Assembly (NCBI GenBank): GCA_018061005.1
Contig: JAGOVA010000009.1
Coordinates: 1 to 64,000, forward strand
DNA length: 64,000 nt
Reading direction: 5' to 3'
From: Sterolibacterium sp.
GTDB lineage: Bacteria > Pseudomonadota > Gammaproteobacteria > Burkholderiales > Rhodocyclaceae
The notes below the pieces were generated by a model. That model saw nothing but the letters and a program-made list of their open reading frames with translations. It was not told the origin of the DNA and did not search any database. The position numbers were made by a program, and so were the translations under genes. Positions 45,901 to 54,751 of this stretch are shown in pieces; within the stretch, counting starts at the first letter, position 1; the number at the start of each line of letters is the position of its first letter.

Positions 45901-47855
45901 CCGATGCTGGCCGCCAGGTTGCCGACCTGATTGCCGGCATTGGTGAGCGTCACGTTATCTAGTGCCTGCACGGCCAGATTGGTGATGGTGATCGGTGCGG
46001 ACTGCAGGATCGTGCTTCCCGTCCTCAAGGAGAGTGTGCCGACGTTGGTTGGATTGATGGGGGCGTTGATCGCCAGCGCACCGGAATTCATGTCGCCAAT
46101 CCGCAGCGTGCTGGCGGTGACATTGTTCAGTTCTGCGGTGGTCAGCTGAAAGCCGCCCGTCTTGGTGCCCACGATGGTCATGCCGGCATTGGTGATATTC
46201 GGATACAGCCAGACCAGTGCTCCGGTGGCCGTCACCGTCGAATTGAGATTGACCACATTACCACTGGCCGTGAAATTGCCGCCATTGGTGTCAATGGCCT
46301 GGACAACCGTGACGGTTCCGCTGGTGTTGTTGTCCTGGTCGGCTTGAAATACGACGTTCAGTTTAGCTGCCGAGGAAGAGATCGCGCCGTTGACATCGAC
46401 GGTGATATTTCCGTGCGCCCTTAACGTCAAGGTCGCATCGGCACCGGCAGTCTTGGCAATGGGTTCCATCACGGAAATATTCCCGGCCTCTGCACCCGCG
46501 CCGGTGGTATCAATCGTGACACTGGCACTTGCCAGCGCGGTCGCAATCTCGCTGTTGTTAATGATCGAAGAGGTGCCTGTTGGCGTAAACAACGGCGTGC
46601 CGCTGTTGTTGGCGGTAGTGGTTGAGGTGATTACGATGTCATACGGATCGAGCAGCCATTCCCCGCCCTTGCCCGCCCGCACCCGGCTGCCATTCACACT
46701 CAGCCAGCCGCCGGAGGTTTCGATGAAGCCGCCTTGGCCGCCGGGACTGCCTTGTGTCGAAATCGCCCCGTGGGCACGGGTGGCCTCATCCGACCAGAGG
46801 ATCACCTTGCCGCCATCGCCGGTTTGCAGGGCATCGGCCTGGATGGAAGTTTCCGGCCCGACATAGAGGGCGCGGGCGTTCTGCACCGCCGGGTTGCGCC
46901 CTTGCCGGTCACCGCCGATGAGCACCGTGCCGCCGCCCTGCGCGCCGGAGGCGTTGATCTGCGTTTGATCGGCCAGTGCCACCTGCTGCCCCATCACCTC
47001 CACATGCCCGCCGATGCGGCCGCTGGCGTCGAGCCGCGCCTGCTGCTCGACGGTGGTGTCCTGCTTCGCCTTGAGGAAAATGCGTCCGCCTTCATGCACC
47101 ACGCTGTGGGTATCGAGCGTGCCACTGTTTTTCACCAGCACGCCGACCATGCCGATGCGTCCCGCTTCGGCCACGACCTGCCCCAGATTGGTGACATTGC
47201 CCGTCGCCCCCGTCACTTCCACGCTCACGCCGGGCGTGGCAGTGTCGATGAGGTCCACGCGCTGCCCGGCAGCAAGAAGGGTTTCGCCTTTGGGGGTGTT
47301 GATGAGACCTTCGTTCTTCACGTCCGGCGCCACCAGATACACGCTGCCGCCTTCCGGGGTGCTGATGCTGCCTCGATTGATCACGCCGCCCGCACTGGCC
47401 GTAGGCTGGAAATTGAGCTTCCCGGCAAGGAAATCCTCGTTACGCACATTCAGGGTGGAGGCGACAAACCCTGCCGTGTCGATTCGCGCGCCCGCACCGA
47501 CGAGGATGCCTGCCGGATTGATGAGCCACACCCGACCATTCGACTGCAACTGCCCGAGTAGCTGGCTCGGGTCGTTGCCCAGCACGCGGTTGAGCACGCT
47601 GCTGCTGGCCGATGCCTGATGGAAGCGCACCGTTTCATTCGCGCCGATGTTGAAGCTCTGCCAGTTGAGAATGGCGCGGTCGCTGTTGTGGATGTTCAGC
47701 ACCGCCCCTGCCGGGTTGAACTGGGCACTACCCGCAGCGATCTGCGCGCCGCTGGGCATGGCCAGTGCCACATTCAGGTTAACCAGGCAGGCGGCGGCGA
47801 TGGCCACGGCCAGACGGCGCGGCTGCGTCGATAACGCAGACATGGATTTATTCAT
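42909..47855 (-). CDS. Large TpsA-type secreted exoprotein (filamentous hemagglutinin family) with MBG/YDG repeats
   Basis: A 1648-residue exoprotein of two-partner secretion. It has a signal peptide (about 1-37) and the TPS domain that engages TpsB (INWQSF-type and INPAGILVG, with NPAG at 113-116). A long stretch rich in Asn, Thr, Ser and Ala suggests a beta-helix. Towards the C-terminus there is an MBG-like segment and three YDG-type repeats, each starting KVYD (near residues 1300, 1395 and 1485). A Gly/Asn/Asp-rich tail ends the protein. It probably forms a surface adhesin fibre. The ATG at 47855 was preferred over one 15 bases upstream because of a GGGG stretch before it. Confidence 0.9.
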   Translation of the reverse strand: MNKSMSALSTQPRRLAVAIAAACLVNLNVALAMPSGAQIAAGSAQFNPAGAVLNIHNSDRAILNWQSFNIGANETVRFHQASASSSVLNRVLGNDPSQLLGQLQSNGRVWLINPAGILVGAGARIDTAGFVASTLNVRNEDFLAGKLNFQPTASAGGVINRGSISTPEGGSVYLVAPDVKNEGLINTPKGETLLAAGQRVDLIDTATPGVSVEVTGATGNVTNLGQVVAEAGRIGMVGVLVKNSGTLDTHSVVHEGGRIFLKAKQDTTVEQQARLDASGRIGGHVEVMGQQVALADQTQINASGAQGGGTVLIGGDRQGRNPAVQNARALYVGPETSIQADALQTGDGGKVILWSDEATRAHGAISTQGSPGGQGGFIETSGGWLSVNGSRVRAGKGGEWLLDPYDIVITSTTTANNSGTPLFTPTGTSSIINNSEIATALASASVTIDTTGAGAEAGNISVMEPIAKTAGADATLTLRAHGNITVDVNGAISSSAAKLNVVFQADQDNNTSGTVTVVQAIDTNGGNFTASGNVVNLNSTVTATGALVWLYPNITNAGMTIVGTKTGGFQLTTAELNNVTASTLRIGDMNSGALAINAPINPTNVGTLSLRTGSTILQSAPITITNLAVQALDNVTLTNAGNQVGNLAASIGDGSNQNKNFSYTNNNTALQVAANIDGLSGIQINTSGTFNAASPDGVITLVSGGVLTQLGSTATLGGKAVYAEGTKVTLGEANPTGVIAGKATGAGTGDIFSYKSSNPIQLSTVATKSGVIVSANYSDAYTVELEAGSGGIGQDSGALVAPTSSRGLKVKTTGPVNLTEANTFGQFATTGSTGQINLKAANALTLGSNGGDTVTTSNAALNAETTLGDIIFAGNVNTGTGSMVVKAANLQIGMPSYAGVTLTGGDIKLTVNSAGGTITTEGSSASTINSSSYLRLGTDNFSFIQAPSFSASTAIYYRTFTDNRSITVGSSCNGADPTCLIVGGMTQSAANIIIGNHTAADNDTTGNIHVDAALSNGSGRVFLLSGAAIDQAAAITANGLGVIAGSNATLNTTNALNNVTAQAGGTFALTNGQSLTVNSVSAQDAIPAITGVSASGAVQIHATGSSNLTLSNPVSSALASGNAVILDAAGSFTNSAGASGITLSGASAPRWLVYAASPANTSKGGLTSNFRHYSKTYATYPGPVESGKGYIYASAPGTLTVNTTLASGVASNTYGTAPTATYSTSYANAASADNEDLALIGGTASYTPAITSSTAAGTYTILYGSGLTSAAGYSFTAGSGVSYTVDPALLAVITAGLTGDTTKVYDGTTTAALKPAHFLLSGFMNGDNAHVTQTTGTYASKQVGSNLLVTATLAPADFSPEGSTNLANYQLPTSASGQIGTITPATLSMSGVLAKDKVYDAKTAAQIDTSSAALNGIITGDTVHLLNTEGHFADKNVGQAKPVSLNATLEGGDAGNYVLQMPANLAASITPAPISQITGITANDKVYDATTVAQLDTRHAVLVGQFAGDDLSMTGAQGAFADKNVGKDKPVNISGITLSGTDAGNYRLESTQASTLASIQPLIDDLLTTEAARTGMQQAVDAVIALTTTTPGAMGTTGAPANQAAGGRSGGGSNQNDEDTRQGREAGAANDEGGAANRPATRRLPMCS

Positions 47856-47884
47856 TTCATTCCCCTTCATGGGTCGCGCGCTGC

Positions 47885-49537
47885 TCAGTAACTTAAAACG
47901 ATGCTGGCATGGCCAGACCAGTCTCCCCGCTCTTCCGTGCCCACCGGCCCGGCCTTGGTGACATTCGCCACATCGGCACGCAGGCTGAAGGTTTTTCTCA
48001 GGTTATAGCGCACGCCCAAGCCGCCCGCAGCGATGCCCAGATGTGCTGCGGTGGCCGGGGTGGCTGTTGCCGGGTTCTGCACGCCGATATTCCTGCCGCG
48101 CGCCAGGTCATAAAACGCCAGCGCGCGCAGGTTGCCAGGTAAACCCAGCCAGCTGGCCAGTTCAGGCGTGTAGATTTCGAGATTGAGCAGATGCCCCTGA
48201 TCCGCCGTGACCACCCGCTCGCCAAAGCCGCGCACGGCATTGCTGCCTGCCAGACTGAACTGCTCCCCCGCCACCAGCCCGTGGGGGCTGTATTGCCCGC
48301 TCAGTGCCGCCCGTGCCTGCCAGTGCGCGGGCAGTGTCGTGGTGTAGCTGCCACCCAAACGCAGCAGCGTGAAGTGGTCGGGCACGGCACGATTGGCAAT
48401 CTGGCTGTAACGATCCAGCGCGCCCTGATACAGGTAGCGTGAACCGGTAGGCAGGTTGGTCGCCAGCGCGAGCTGGTAATCGGCCGATTGCGTGGCTGTT
48501 TGCCACTGCCCGGCATAGGTCGCACCCAGCAGGCGCGTGGTGTAGGGCGTGCAGGCGGGCACGGCCGCGACCGGTGGATTGATCGGCTGCTCGACCCCGC
48601 CGATGCTGCAGCGGGTATTGAAATACTTGTGCTCGTAGCCCAGCGAAAGCTTGTTGGAAAACTCGCCCTGACGCGGGAAATAATGGTTGTAACGCAACAA
48701 GGCCACGCTGCCCTTACCCGCCAGGCCAAAGCCGGTGGTCTGCACGCTGGGCGCGTTGATGCTGGAGTTGCCGTAGAGCAGATCAAGGCTGTCGCCCAGC
48801 GCGTAAATCGGCAAGTGGTACGTGGCACTATAGACATTCACCCTGACCCCCTCTGGCGCGTCGGGCGAGGTGGTGTAGGCCAGGGTCAGCGTCTGGTCGG
48901 TCTGCAGCAGATGAGCCTGTTGCCAGGCCAGGCCAGTGCGCAGCCGACCGGTCGCCGCGCTGCCGGTGTTGTCGAGGGTGGCGATGATCTTTTGTGGAGG
49001 CTCATCGCTGACCGCCACCTTGGCGTCGATATGACGCGCATCCGTGCCCACGCTCAAAGTCACATTGAGCTGGCGTGCCGGGTTGTCGTTGGCCAGCTGG
49101 ATGTTTTCGGACAGCAGCCGCGCATTCGGCGCCTGGCCTTCCTGCAGGGCGGGCAGCGCGGCGCGCACATTGGCCTCGCTGAAATGCTGGTTGCCGCCCA
49201 CCGTGATCTTACCGATGACCGCTTCGGTGACGACGAAGCGCACGACACCCTGGGTCAGCTCCTGTTCCGGCACATTGATCCGCACCGTCTGATAGCCCGC
49301 GCTGCGATACGCGCCTTCCAGCGCCTCCAGTGCCCGCTGCACATCGCCATACACCCGGTTCTGCCCGGTATAGGGCGCGGTCAGTGCCAGCACCTGCGGC
49401 GCACTCAGCAGCGTGTTGCCTTCCACCGCAAAACGCTGGATGTGGAAATGCTCTTCGTCCTCAGCCACGGCGTAGGATGCCTGGATCAGGCCTGCGGTCA
49501 GAAGCAGGCCGCCGAATATCAGTGAATTCTTATTCAT
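47885..49537 (-). CDS. TpsB outer-membrane transporter (ShlB/FhaC/HecB family)
   Basis: A 550-residue outer-membrane protein that exports the TpsA partner. It has a signal peptide (to about residue 26), two POTRA domains (FHIQRFAVEGNTLL onward) and a 16-stranded barrel. The characteristic LAGSNAVRGF (VRGF motif) is present and the protein ends in an aromatic residue (IVLSY). It begins 24 bases after the rng stop and is followed closely by the tpsA gene. Confidence 0.93.
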   Translation of the reverse strand: MNKNSLIFGGLLLTAGLIQASYAVAEDEEHFHIQRFAVEGNTLLSAPQVLALTAPYTGQNRVYGDVQRALEALEGAYRSAGYQTVRINVPEQELTQGVVRFVVTEAVIGKITVGGNQHFSEANVRAALPALQEGQAPNARLLSENIQLANDNPARQLNVTLSVGTDARHIDAKVAVSDEPPQKIIATLDNTGSAATGRLRTGLAWQQAHLLQTDQTLTLAYTTSPDAPEGVRVNVYSATYHLPIYALGDSLDLLYGNSSINAPSVQTTGFGLAGKGSVALLRYNHYFPRQGEFSNKLSLGYEHKYFNTRCSIGGVEQPINPPVAAVPACTPYTTRLLGATYAGQWQTATQSADYQLALATNLPTGSRYLYQGALDRYSQIANRAVPDHFTLLRLGGSYTTTLPAHWQARAALSGQYSPHGLVAGEQFSLAGSNAVRGFGERVVTADQGHLLNLEIYTPELASWLGLPGNLRALAFYDLARGRNIGVQNPATATPATAAHLGIAAGGLGVRYNLRKTFSLRADVANVTKAGPVGTEERGDWSGHASIVLSY

Positions 49538-49561
49538 GTGCTTGATCTGGAAGGGGAAAGC

Positions 49562-51022
49562 TTACATCAGAACTATATCATACTGCTCCTGGGTGTAACC
49601 CGTTTCGGCTTGGAGCGAGATCGGCTTGCGGATGAAATCCGAAAGCATGGCCAGTGCCTGGGATTCTTCATCGAGAAACCGGTCGATTACCGCGGGTGCG
49701 GCCAGCATGCGGTATTCGCGGGCATCGAACTGACGCGCCTCGCGCAGCAGTTCGCGCAGGATCTCATAACAGATGGTGCGTGCCGTCTTGACTTCCCCAC
49801 GGCCGCCACAAGTCGGGCAGGGCTCGCACAGCACATGCGCCAGTGATTCACGCGTCCGTTTGCGGGTCATTTCCACCAGCCCTAGCGTGGTAAATTTGTT
49901 GGCGGCCACCCGCGTGCGGTCGCGAGCCAGTTCCTTGTCCAGCTCCGCCAGCACGGCCTCTCTGTGCGGCTCGTTTTCCATGTCGATGAAGTCGGCAATG
50001 ATGATGCCACCCAGATTCCGCAAACGCAGCTGCCGTGCAATCGCCTGCGCGGCTTCGAGATTGGTCTTGAAGATGGTGTCATCGAAATTCTTCAGCCCGA
50101 CAAAGCCGCCGGTATTCACATCGACGGTGGTCATTGCCTCGGTCTGGTCGAAAATCAGGTAACCGCCGCTTTTCAGATCGACGCGCCGCGCCAGTGCCTT
50201 CTGGATTTCATCTTCCACGCCATGCAGATCGAATAGCGGTCGTGCGCCGGTGTAGTGTTCAAGCCGATCCGCCACCTGCGGCATGTATTCCTGCGAGAAG
50301 GCCGAGAGCTTCTGAAAATTCTCGCGTGAGTCGATGATGACTTTCGTGGTTTCCGGGGTCACCAGATCGCGCAGCACGCGCTGCTCCAGGCGCAGGTCAT
50401 GGTGCAGCATCTCGGGTGCGCGCGCACTGCGCGCACGGTTGCCGATTTCCGCCCAGAGGCGGCGCAGATAGGCAATGTCGGCGCGCAATTCGTCATCCGA
50501 AGCTGAAACTGCCATGGTGCGGGCGATGAAGCCGCCGGGCTCATCCGGCGGTGCGAGGCTCTGGATGCGCGTCCGCAACTGTTCGCGTTCTTCCTCGCCT
50601 TCGATTCGTTGCGAAATGCCGATGTGATGATCCTGCGCCAGATAGACCAGCAACCGTCCGGCAATCGACATCTGCGTGGTTAGCCGCGCGCCTTTGGTGC
50701 CGATCGGGTCTTTCAGTACCTGTACCATCAGGTTCTGGCCTTCGCTGAGAACTTTCTCGATCGGCCGCGCCGCCGTGGTGCTGCCTGCGGCACGCTCCGT
50801 CCAGATGTCGGCCACATGCAGGAACGCGGTGCGCTCCAGACCGATATCGACAAATGCTGATTGCATCCCCGGTAAAACCCGTACCACCCGCCCCAGATAA
50901 ACATTGCCGACGATGCCCAGGCTGGCGCTGCGTTCGATGTGCAGTTCCTGCACCACCCCCTGCTGCATCAGCGCGACACGGGTTTCCTGGGGGGTGAAAT
51001 TGATGAGAAATTCTTCGCTCAT
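49562..51022 (-). CDS. rng: Ribonuclease G
   Basis: Endoribonuclease that matures 16S rRNA and contributes to mRNA decay. The 486-residue protein has an N-terminal S1 domain (IVGNVYLGRVVRVLPGMQSAFVDIG), catalytic Asp residues in MTTVDVNTGGFVG and IIADFIDMENEPHR, and the Zn-link CEPCPTCGGRG. The length matches RNase G, not RNase E. It follows maf by 20 bases. Confidence 0.96.
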   Translation of the reverse strand: MSEEFLINFTPQETRVALMQQGVVQELHIERSASLGIVGNVYLGRVVRVLPGMQSAFVDIGLERTAFLHVADIWTERAAGSTTAARPIEKVLSEGQNLMVQVLKDPIGTKGARLTTQMSIAGRLLVYLAQDHHIGISQRIEGEEEREQLRTRIQSLAPPDEPGGFIARTMAVSASDDELRADIAYLRRLWAEIGNRARSARAPEMLHHDLRLEQRVLRDLVTPETTKVIIDSRENFQKLSAFSQEYMPQVADRLEHYTGARPLFDLHGVEDEIQKALARRVDLKSGGYLIFDQTEAMTTVDVNTGGFVGLKNFDDTIFKTNLEAAQAIARQLRLRNLGGIIIADFIDMENEPHREAVLAELDKELARDRTRVAANKFTTLGLVEMTRKRTRESLAHVLCEPCPTCGGRGEVKTARTICYEILRELLREARQFDAREYRMLAAPAVIDRFLDEESQALAMLSDFIRKPISLQAETGYTQEQYDIVLM

Positions 51023-51042
51023 GATGATTGGCTAAAAACAGT

Positions 51043-51660
51043 TCAAATGGGGTAACCGAAACGGCGTAGCAGCAGCACCGTTTCGCATAAAGGCAGGCCG
51101 ACGATGCCGCTGTGCGAGCCGTTGATTTCGGCCACAAACATTCCGGCAACCCCTTGAATGGCATACGCGCCCGCTTTGTCGAGCGGCTCGCCGGAATGGG
51201 CGTAACGGCGGATTTCAGCCTCGTTCAGATCGCGGAACCGCACGCGGCTGTCACTCAGGACGTGTGCCATCTCACGTCCGTTCGATACTGCAACGGCTGT
51301 CAGCACGCGGTGTTCGCGTCCTGACAGCCGTTGCAGGATGTCGATCGCCTCGCGGGCATCGTGAGGCTTGCCGATGATTTCGCCATCCAGATCGAGCGTG
51401 GTATCGGCTGTCAGCAACAGGCGGGGGGAAATCTGTCGGCTCTGCGTCAATCGCTCCGCGTGGCTGGCTTTGGCGCGCGCCACACGCACCACATACGCAG
51501 CGGGCGGCTCATGGAGCAATGCCTGCTCATCGACCTCGGGGTCTTCGCGCGGTGGGGCGCGGAACGAGAGCAGATCGAAATGCACGCCGATCTGATGCAG
51601 CAGCTCGCGACGGCGTGGGCTACGCGATGCCAGGTAAATACGCGGCTCGATGGAGGTCAT
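51043..51660 (-). CDS. maf: Maf-like nucleotide pyrophosphatase
   Basis: A 205-residue Maf/HAM1-like house-cleaning pyrophosphatase with the N-terminal YLASRSPRRRELLHQIG, TADTTLDLDGEIIGKPHDAREA and DKAGAYAIQG. Maf proteins hydrolyse dTTP/UTP or modified bases; the subfamily (YhdE or YceF) is unsure. It sits between rlmH and rng in a conserved order. Confidence 0.94.
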   Translation of the reverse strand: MTSIEPRIYLASRSPRRRELLHQIGVHFDLLSFRAPPREDPEVDEQALLHEPPAAYVVRVARAKASHAERLTQSRQISPRLLLTADTTLDLDGEIIGKPHDAREAIDILQRLSGREHRVLTAVAVSNGREMAHVLSDSRVRFRDLNEAEIRRYAHSGEPLDKAGAYAIQGVAGMFVAEINGSHSGIVGLPLCETVLLLRRFGYPI

Positions 51661-51740
51661 GAGAGAGAATGAAAGTCAGGATGGAGCGGTGCAGCGGATT
51701 ATCTCATCGCAGCGCAGCAGCAGCACACAGAGCGTCCCGC

Positions 51741-52211
51741 TCATTCCCGATGATAAGGATGGCCCTTGAGCAGGCTGGCCGCGCGGTAGAGGGCTTCGGC
51801 CAGCAGCACACGCACCAGCGCGTGCGGCAGGGTCAGGCTGGAAAGACGCAGGGTTTCGTCGGCCTCTTGCTTGAAGTCCTTGTCCAGCCCATCGGGCCCG
51901 CCGATGATGATTGCAATGTCATCGCCCGAGCCCAGCCAGCCTTCAAGCCGCCGCGCCAGTGCCTGACTGGTGAGATCCGCCCCGCGTTCGTCGAGAATGA
52001 CCTTGCGGCAACGCCCGGGCAGGGCAGCGCGCAAGCGCCCGGCTTCAGCGGCCATCAGCGCGGCGGCGGGTTTTCCTGTGGTGCGCGGCTCGGCCTTGAT
52101 TTCCAGCAGTTCCAGCGGCATTTCACGCGGCATGCGTTTGGCAAAATCAGCCCAGGCTTCATCGACCCATGACGGCATACGCGTGCCAACGGCCAGCACC
52201 CGCAGTTTCAT
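51741..52211 (-). CDS. rlmH: 23S rRNA (pseudouridine1915-N3)-methyltransferase
   Basis: A 156-residue SPOUT methyltransferase that modifies helix 69 of 23S rRNA. It carries the SAM knot segment [13 protein letters not shown] and the C-terminal [17 protein letters not shown]...HPYHRE, typical of RlmH. Confidence 0.97.
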   Translation of the reverse strand: MKLRVLAVGTRMPSWVDEAWADFAKRMPREMPLELLEIKAEPRTTGKPAAALMAAEAGRLRAALPGRCRKVILDERGADLTSQALARRLEGWLGSGDDIAIIIGGPDGLDKDFKQEADETLRLSSLTLPHALVRVLLAEALYRAASLLKGHPYHRE

Positions 52212-52259
52212 GCTTCAGCGCGTCGGCATACCGGCTCAGGCGGACACTGATACGGATAC

Positions 52260-52649
52260 TCACGCATCTTCAGTTTCGTCGGCATCGACGGCTTCCGTTG
52301 CTGCCGCCACTTTCTTCGCCCGACCTGGCCGCGCCTGCCAGAGCTCTTCGAGGTTGTAGTACTGGCGCACGGCGGGCTGCATGACATGGACAACGACATT
52401 GCCCAGATCAACCAGCACCCATTCACCGCCTTCCTCGCCTTCGAGCCCGATGATATCGCCACCGGCTTCTGCGACTTTCTCACGCACATGGCGCGCCAGT
52501 GCCTTGACCTGTCGGGTTGAGTCCGCACTGGCAATGATGATGCGCTCGAACAGCGGGCTGAGCTTGCGGGTGTTGATGACTTCGATGTTACGTCCCTTGA
52601 TGTCTTCAAGTGCAGCGACCGCGATTTTTTGTAGTTTGAGTGAGTCCAT
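52260..52649 (-). CDS. rsfS: Ribosome silencing factor RsfS
   Basis: A 129-residue RsfS/Iojap protein that binds L14 and blocks 30S-50S joining during starvation. Family features are LKLQKIAVAALEDIKGRNIEV and GEWVLVDLGNVVVHVMQP. A C-terminal Lys/Ala/Asp tail of about 25 residues extends beyond the E. coli protein. It lies between nadD and rlmH. Confidence 0.96.
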   Translation of the reverse strand: MDSLKLQKIAVAALEDIKGRNIEVINTRKLSPLFERIIIASADSTRQVKALARHVREKVAEAGGDIIGLEGEEGGEWVLVDLGNVVVHVMQPAVRQYYNLEELWQARPGRAKKVAAATEAVDADETEDA

Positions 52650-52695
52650 GGAATGAAAGTCAGAAAGTAATTCAGGAGTTCAGGAGTTCAGGCGT

Positions 52696-53415
52696 TCAGG
52701 AATACAGCTGATGCAGAAAAATATAGTCGAGCACCGGGTCAGGGAGCAAATAGCGCACACTGTGTCCTTGCCCTTGCCCTTGTTTGTGCGCGTATCCGGC
52801 CTTGAGCTGTGCGCGGAGTTGCGTGGCTGAAATAGCCAGCGGCGTGATCGGAAAGCTCAGGATGCGCCCCGCAGGCGCGGAGTGTAAATCAGCCAGCGTT
52901 GTTGTGGCGCGCGCGACAAATTCCGTGGCCAGCAGCGGCGGTAAAGCGGCCAGCGCCAGCGCGAAGCCCGGCCGCGTGGCGACGGCGATGTGTGCCAGCC
53001 CGAACAGTTCGCGCCAGCGATGCCAGCTTTCCAGCCCCAGAAAGGCATCCGCGCCGAGCAGCAGCACCAGGGGTTGCAGCGCACCCCGTTCGGCGCGCAG
53101 GCGTTGCAGGGTCGGCACGCTGTAACTGGGCGCGCTACTGAGCACTTCGCCATCATCCAGTTGAAAGGCCGGCTGGCCAGCAATTGCCAGCCGCACCATC
53201 GCCAGCCGATGTGCTGCCGCAGCCGTGGGCGTGTGGCGATGGCCGGGTTGTCCGGCCGGTATCCAGCGCACGGCGGCCAGCCCGAGCTGCAGGCGGGCTT
53301 CTTCGGCTAGCCGCAGATGACCAAAATGCACGGGATCGAACGTGCCGCCCAGGATGCCCAGAGCACACGATGCGTCCGGTGTGCCTAATACCCCGGCCGC
53401 TGCGGGCTCACGCAT
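52696..53415 (-). CDS. nadD: Nicotinate-nucleotide adenylyltransferase
   Basis: Makes deamido-NAD from nicotinate mononucleotide and ATP. The 239-residue protein has the nucleotidyltransferase motif LGGTFDPVHFGHLRLAEE (GxFDPxHxGH) and the C-terminal ISATQLRAQL (ISxTxxR type). The ATG at 53415 overlaps the upstream gene by eight bases; the longer form would start with TTG. About 18 residues precede the first strand. The C-terminus has a GQGQG insertion. Confidence 0.95.
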   Translation of the reverse strand: MREPAAAGVLGTPDASCALGILGGTFDPVHFGHLRLAEEARLQLGLAAVRWIPAGQPGHRHTPTAAAAHRLAMVRLAIAGQPAFQLDDGEVLSSAPSYSVPTLQRLRAERGALQPLVLLLGADAFLGLESWHRWRELFGLAHIAVATRPGFALALAALPPLLATEFVARATTTLADLHSAPAGRILSFPITPLAISATQLRAQLKAGYAHKQGQGQGHSVRYLLPDPVLDYIFLHQLYS

Positions 53416-54238
53416 GGGGAGCGGCAGGCGGTGGTGTGGATCCGGATTCGGGCATGGGTGCAAAGATGTCGCTGTAGCCGCAATACGCTGCCGTCATGAG
53501 CACCGGGGCAAATACCAGCAACAGCATCAGCTGGATGAGACTGGCCATGACCCCGCCGATGGCACCGGGCAGCAGCATGAACAGCCCCAGCAGTATCGAG
53601 GGCAGCAGTACGCCAAAAACAGCCACGGACAGTGCATAGACCAGAAAGACCCGCCCGTTACGCGTCACCGCCACCAGGCTGAAAAACACCGCCTTGAGGG
53701 GCGGCAGATCATGCCAGGCCGTCAGTAACGGCGCGAACCAGAAGGCGGGAAACACCAGCAGGGCGGTCAGCCCCAGATGCAGCAACAACACACCCAGCTG
53801 GCCGGGGTCGAGCGCGACGGCGGCCTGTGTCGCGCCTTCTGCCGTTCCGCGGGCGGCATTCAGCAGGGGCGCGTCGATTGCCGGCAGAAGGGCATCGAGC
53901 AGGAGGACGACGAGCAGCACATAGCCCATCTGTAACATGCCCAGCCGCAGCAGGCGAGGGGCGCGCTCGCGGATTCCGTGCAAAAGCAGTGCCGGAGAAA
54001 ACTGCAGCAGGCCGAAGCGGGCGGTGATGGCGCAGGCATTGGCGATCAGCGTCACGATCATGGGGGAGAGCAGCAACAGCAAAAACGGGCCGATCGGCTG
54101 CAACTGGCTGCCCACCAGCATCAACATCAGGTTGGCAAAGGTCAGCAGGCTCAGCAGCGGCGGATTGCGCCGGTACAGATGCAAGCCCGCCAGCAGCCAG
54201 AAAAGGCCGCGCGAGGCGGGGAGGGTTCGAGCCTGCAT
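53408..54238 (-). CDS. BPSS1780-like integral membrane protein
   Basis: A 276-residue membrane protein with six or so hydrophobic helices, beginning with an N-terminal amphipathic segment (SRGLFWLLAGLHLYRRNPP). It contains FAPLLTAWHDLPPLKAVFFS and RNGRVFLVYAL, recurring in an uncharacterised betaproteobacterial family (BPSS1780). Function unknown. Its stop overlaps nadD. Confidence 0.8.
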   Translation of the reverse strand: MQARTLPASRGLFWLLAGLHLYRRNPPLLSLLTFANLMLMLVGSQLQPIGPFLLLLLSPMIVTLIANACAITARFGLLQFSPALLLHGIRERAPRLLRLGMLQMGYVLLVVLLLDALLPAIDAPLLNAARGTAEGATQAAVALDPGQLGVLLLHLGLTALLVFPAFWFAPLLTAWHDLPPLKAVFFSLVAVTRNGRVFLVYALSVAVFGVLLPSILLGLFMLLPGAIGGVMASLIQLMLLLVFAPVLMTAAYCGYSDIFAPMPESGSTPPPAAPHA

Positions 54239-54280
54239 GGCGGTGAAAAACGGGGGGAGTGAGCAGCGACCGTCTGAGGA

Positions 54281-54607
54281 TCAGAAGGTGCCGATCACCC
54301 ACATCGGCACGCTCAGTTTGCCGCCGAGCGCATCCTGCCGCGTCATCTTGCCGTCACCGCGTTCGTCGATGAGGTAGTAACTGGGCGCATTGGGCGGCGT
54401 TACCTTGAGCATGTAGAGCTTGCCATTCATGCGGTACTCCTCAACGCGATCCGAGCCGCGCTGGGTGATGGTGATCTGCGGCTCAAGCGCGGGATCCATT
54501 ACGCCCGGCGGTGGCGGCGGCTCCGGCAAGGGTTGCAGATCCGTCGGCTGCTGTGCGGCCACAGGCCATGCCACAAGCATGGAGAGGATCAAGAATAGAC
54601 GGCGCAT
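54281..54607 (-). CDS. DUF2782-family exported protein
   Basis: A 108-residue protein with a signal peptide (about 1-18, LILSMLVAWPVAAQQ) and a Pro-rich segment. The conserved core follows: ITITQRGSDRVEEYRMNGKLYMLKVTPP then YYLIDERGDG. DUF2782 proteins are small periplasmic proteins of unknown function usually encoded near polA, as here. Confidence 0.85.
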   Translation of the reverse strand: MRRLFLILSMLVAWPVAAQQPTDLQPLPEPPPPPGVMDPALEPQITITQRGSDRVEEYRMNGKLYMLKVTPPNAPSYYLIDERGDGKMTRQDALGGKLSVPMWVIGTF

Positions 54608-54751
54608 GGCGGGGCTCTGAAGTAAAAATGGATGCAGGATTGTAGCTTGAAACCAGCCGCCTGAAGACGGATGAAGACGGATGAACGATGCGCCCTCTGC
54701 TGCAATGGGCGGGCTGGGGTACGTTTGTAACTGCAGCGTTTCAAAGGTGTC

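Noticed and set aside
46162..46347. Short plus-strand ORFs within the large TpsA gene
   Set aside because: Fall within a continuous 1648-residue reading frame on the opposite strand; no independent support.
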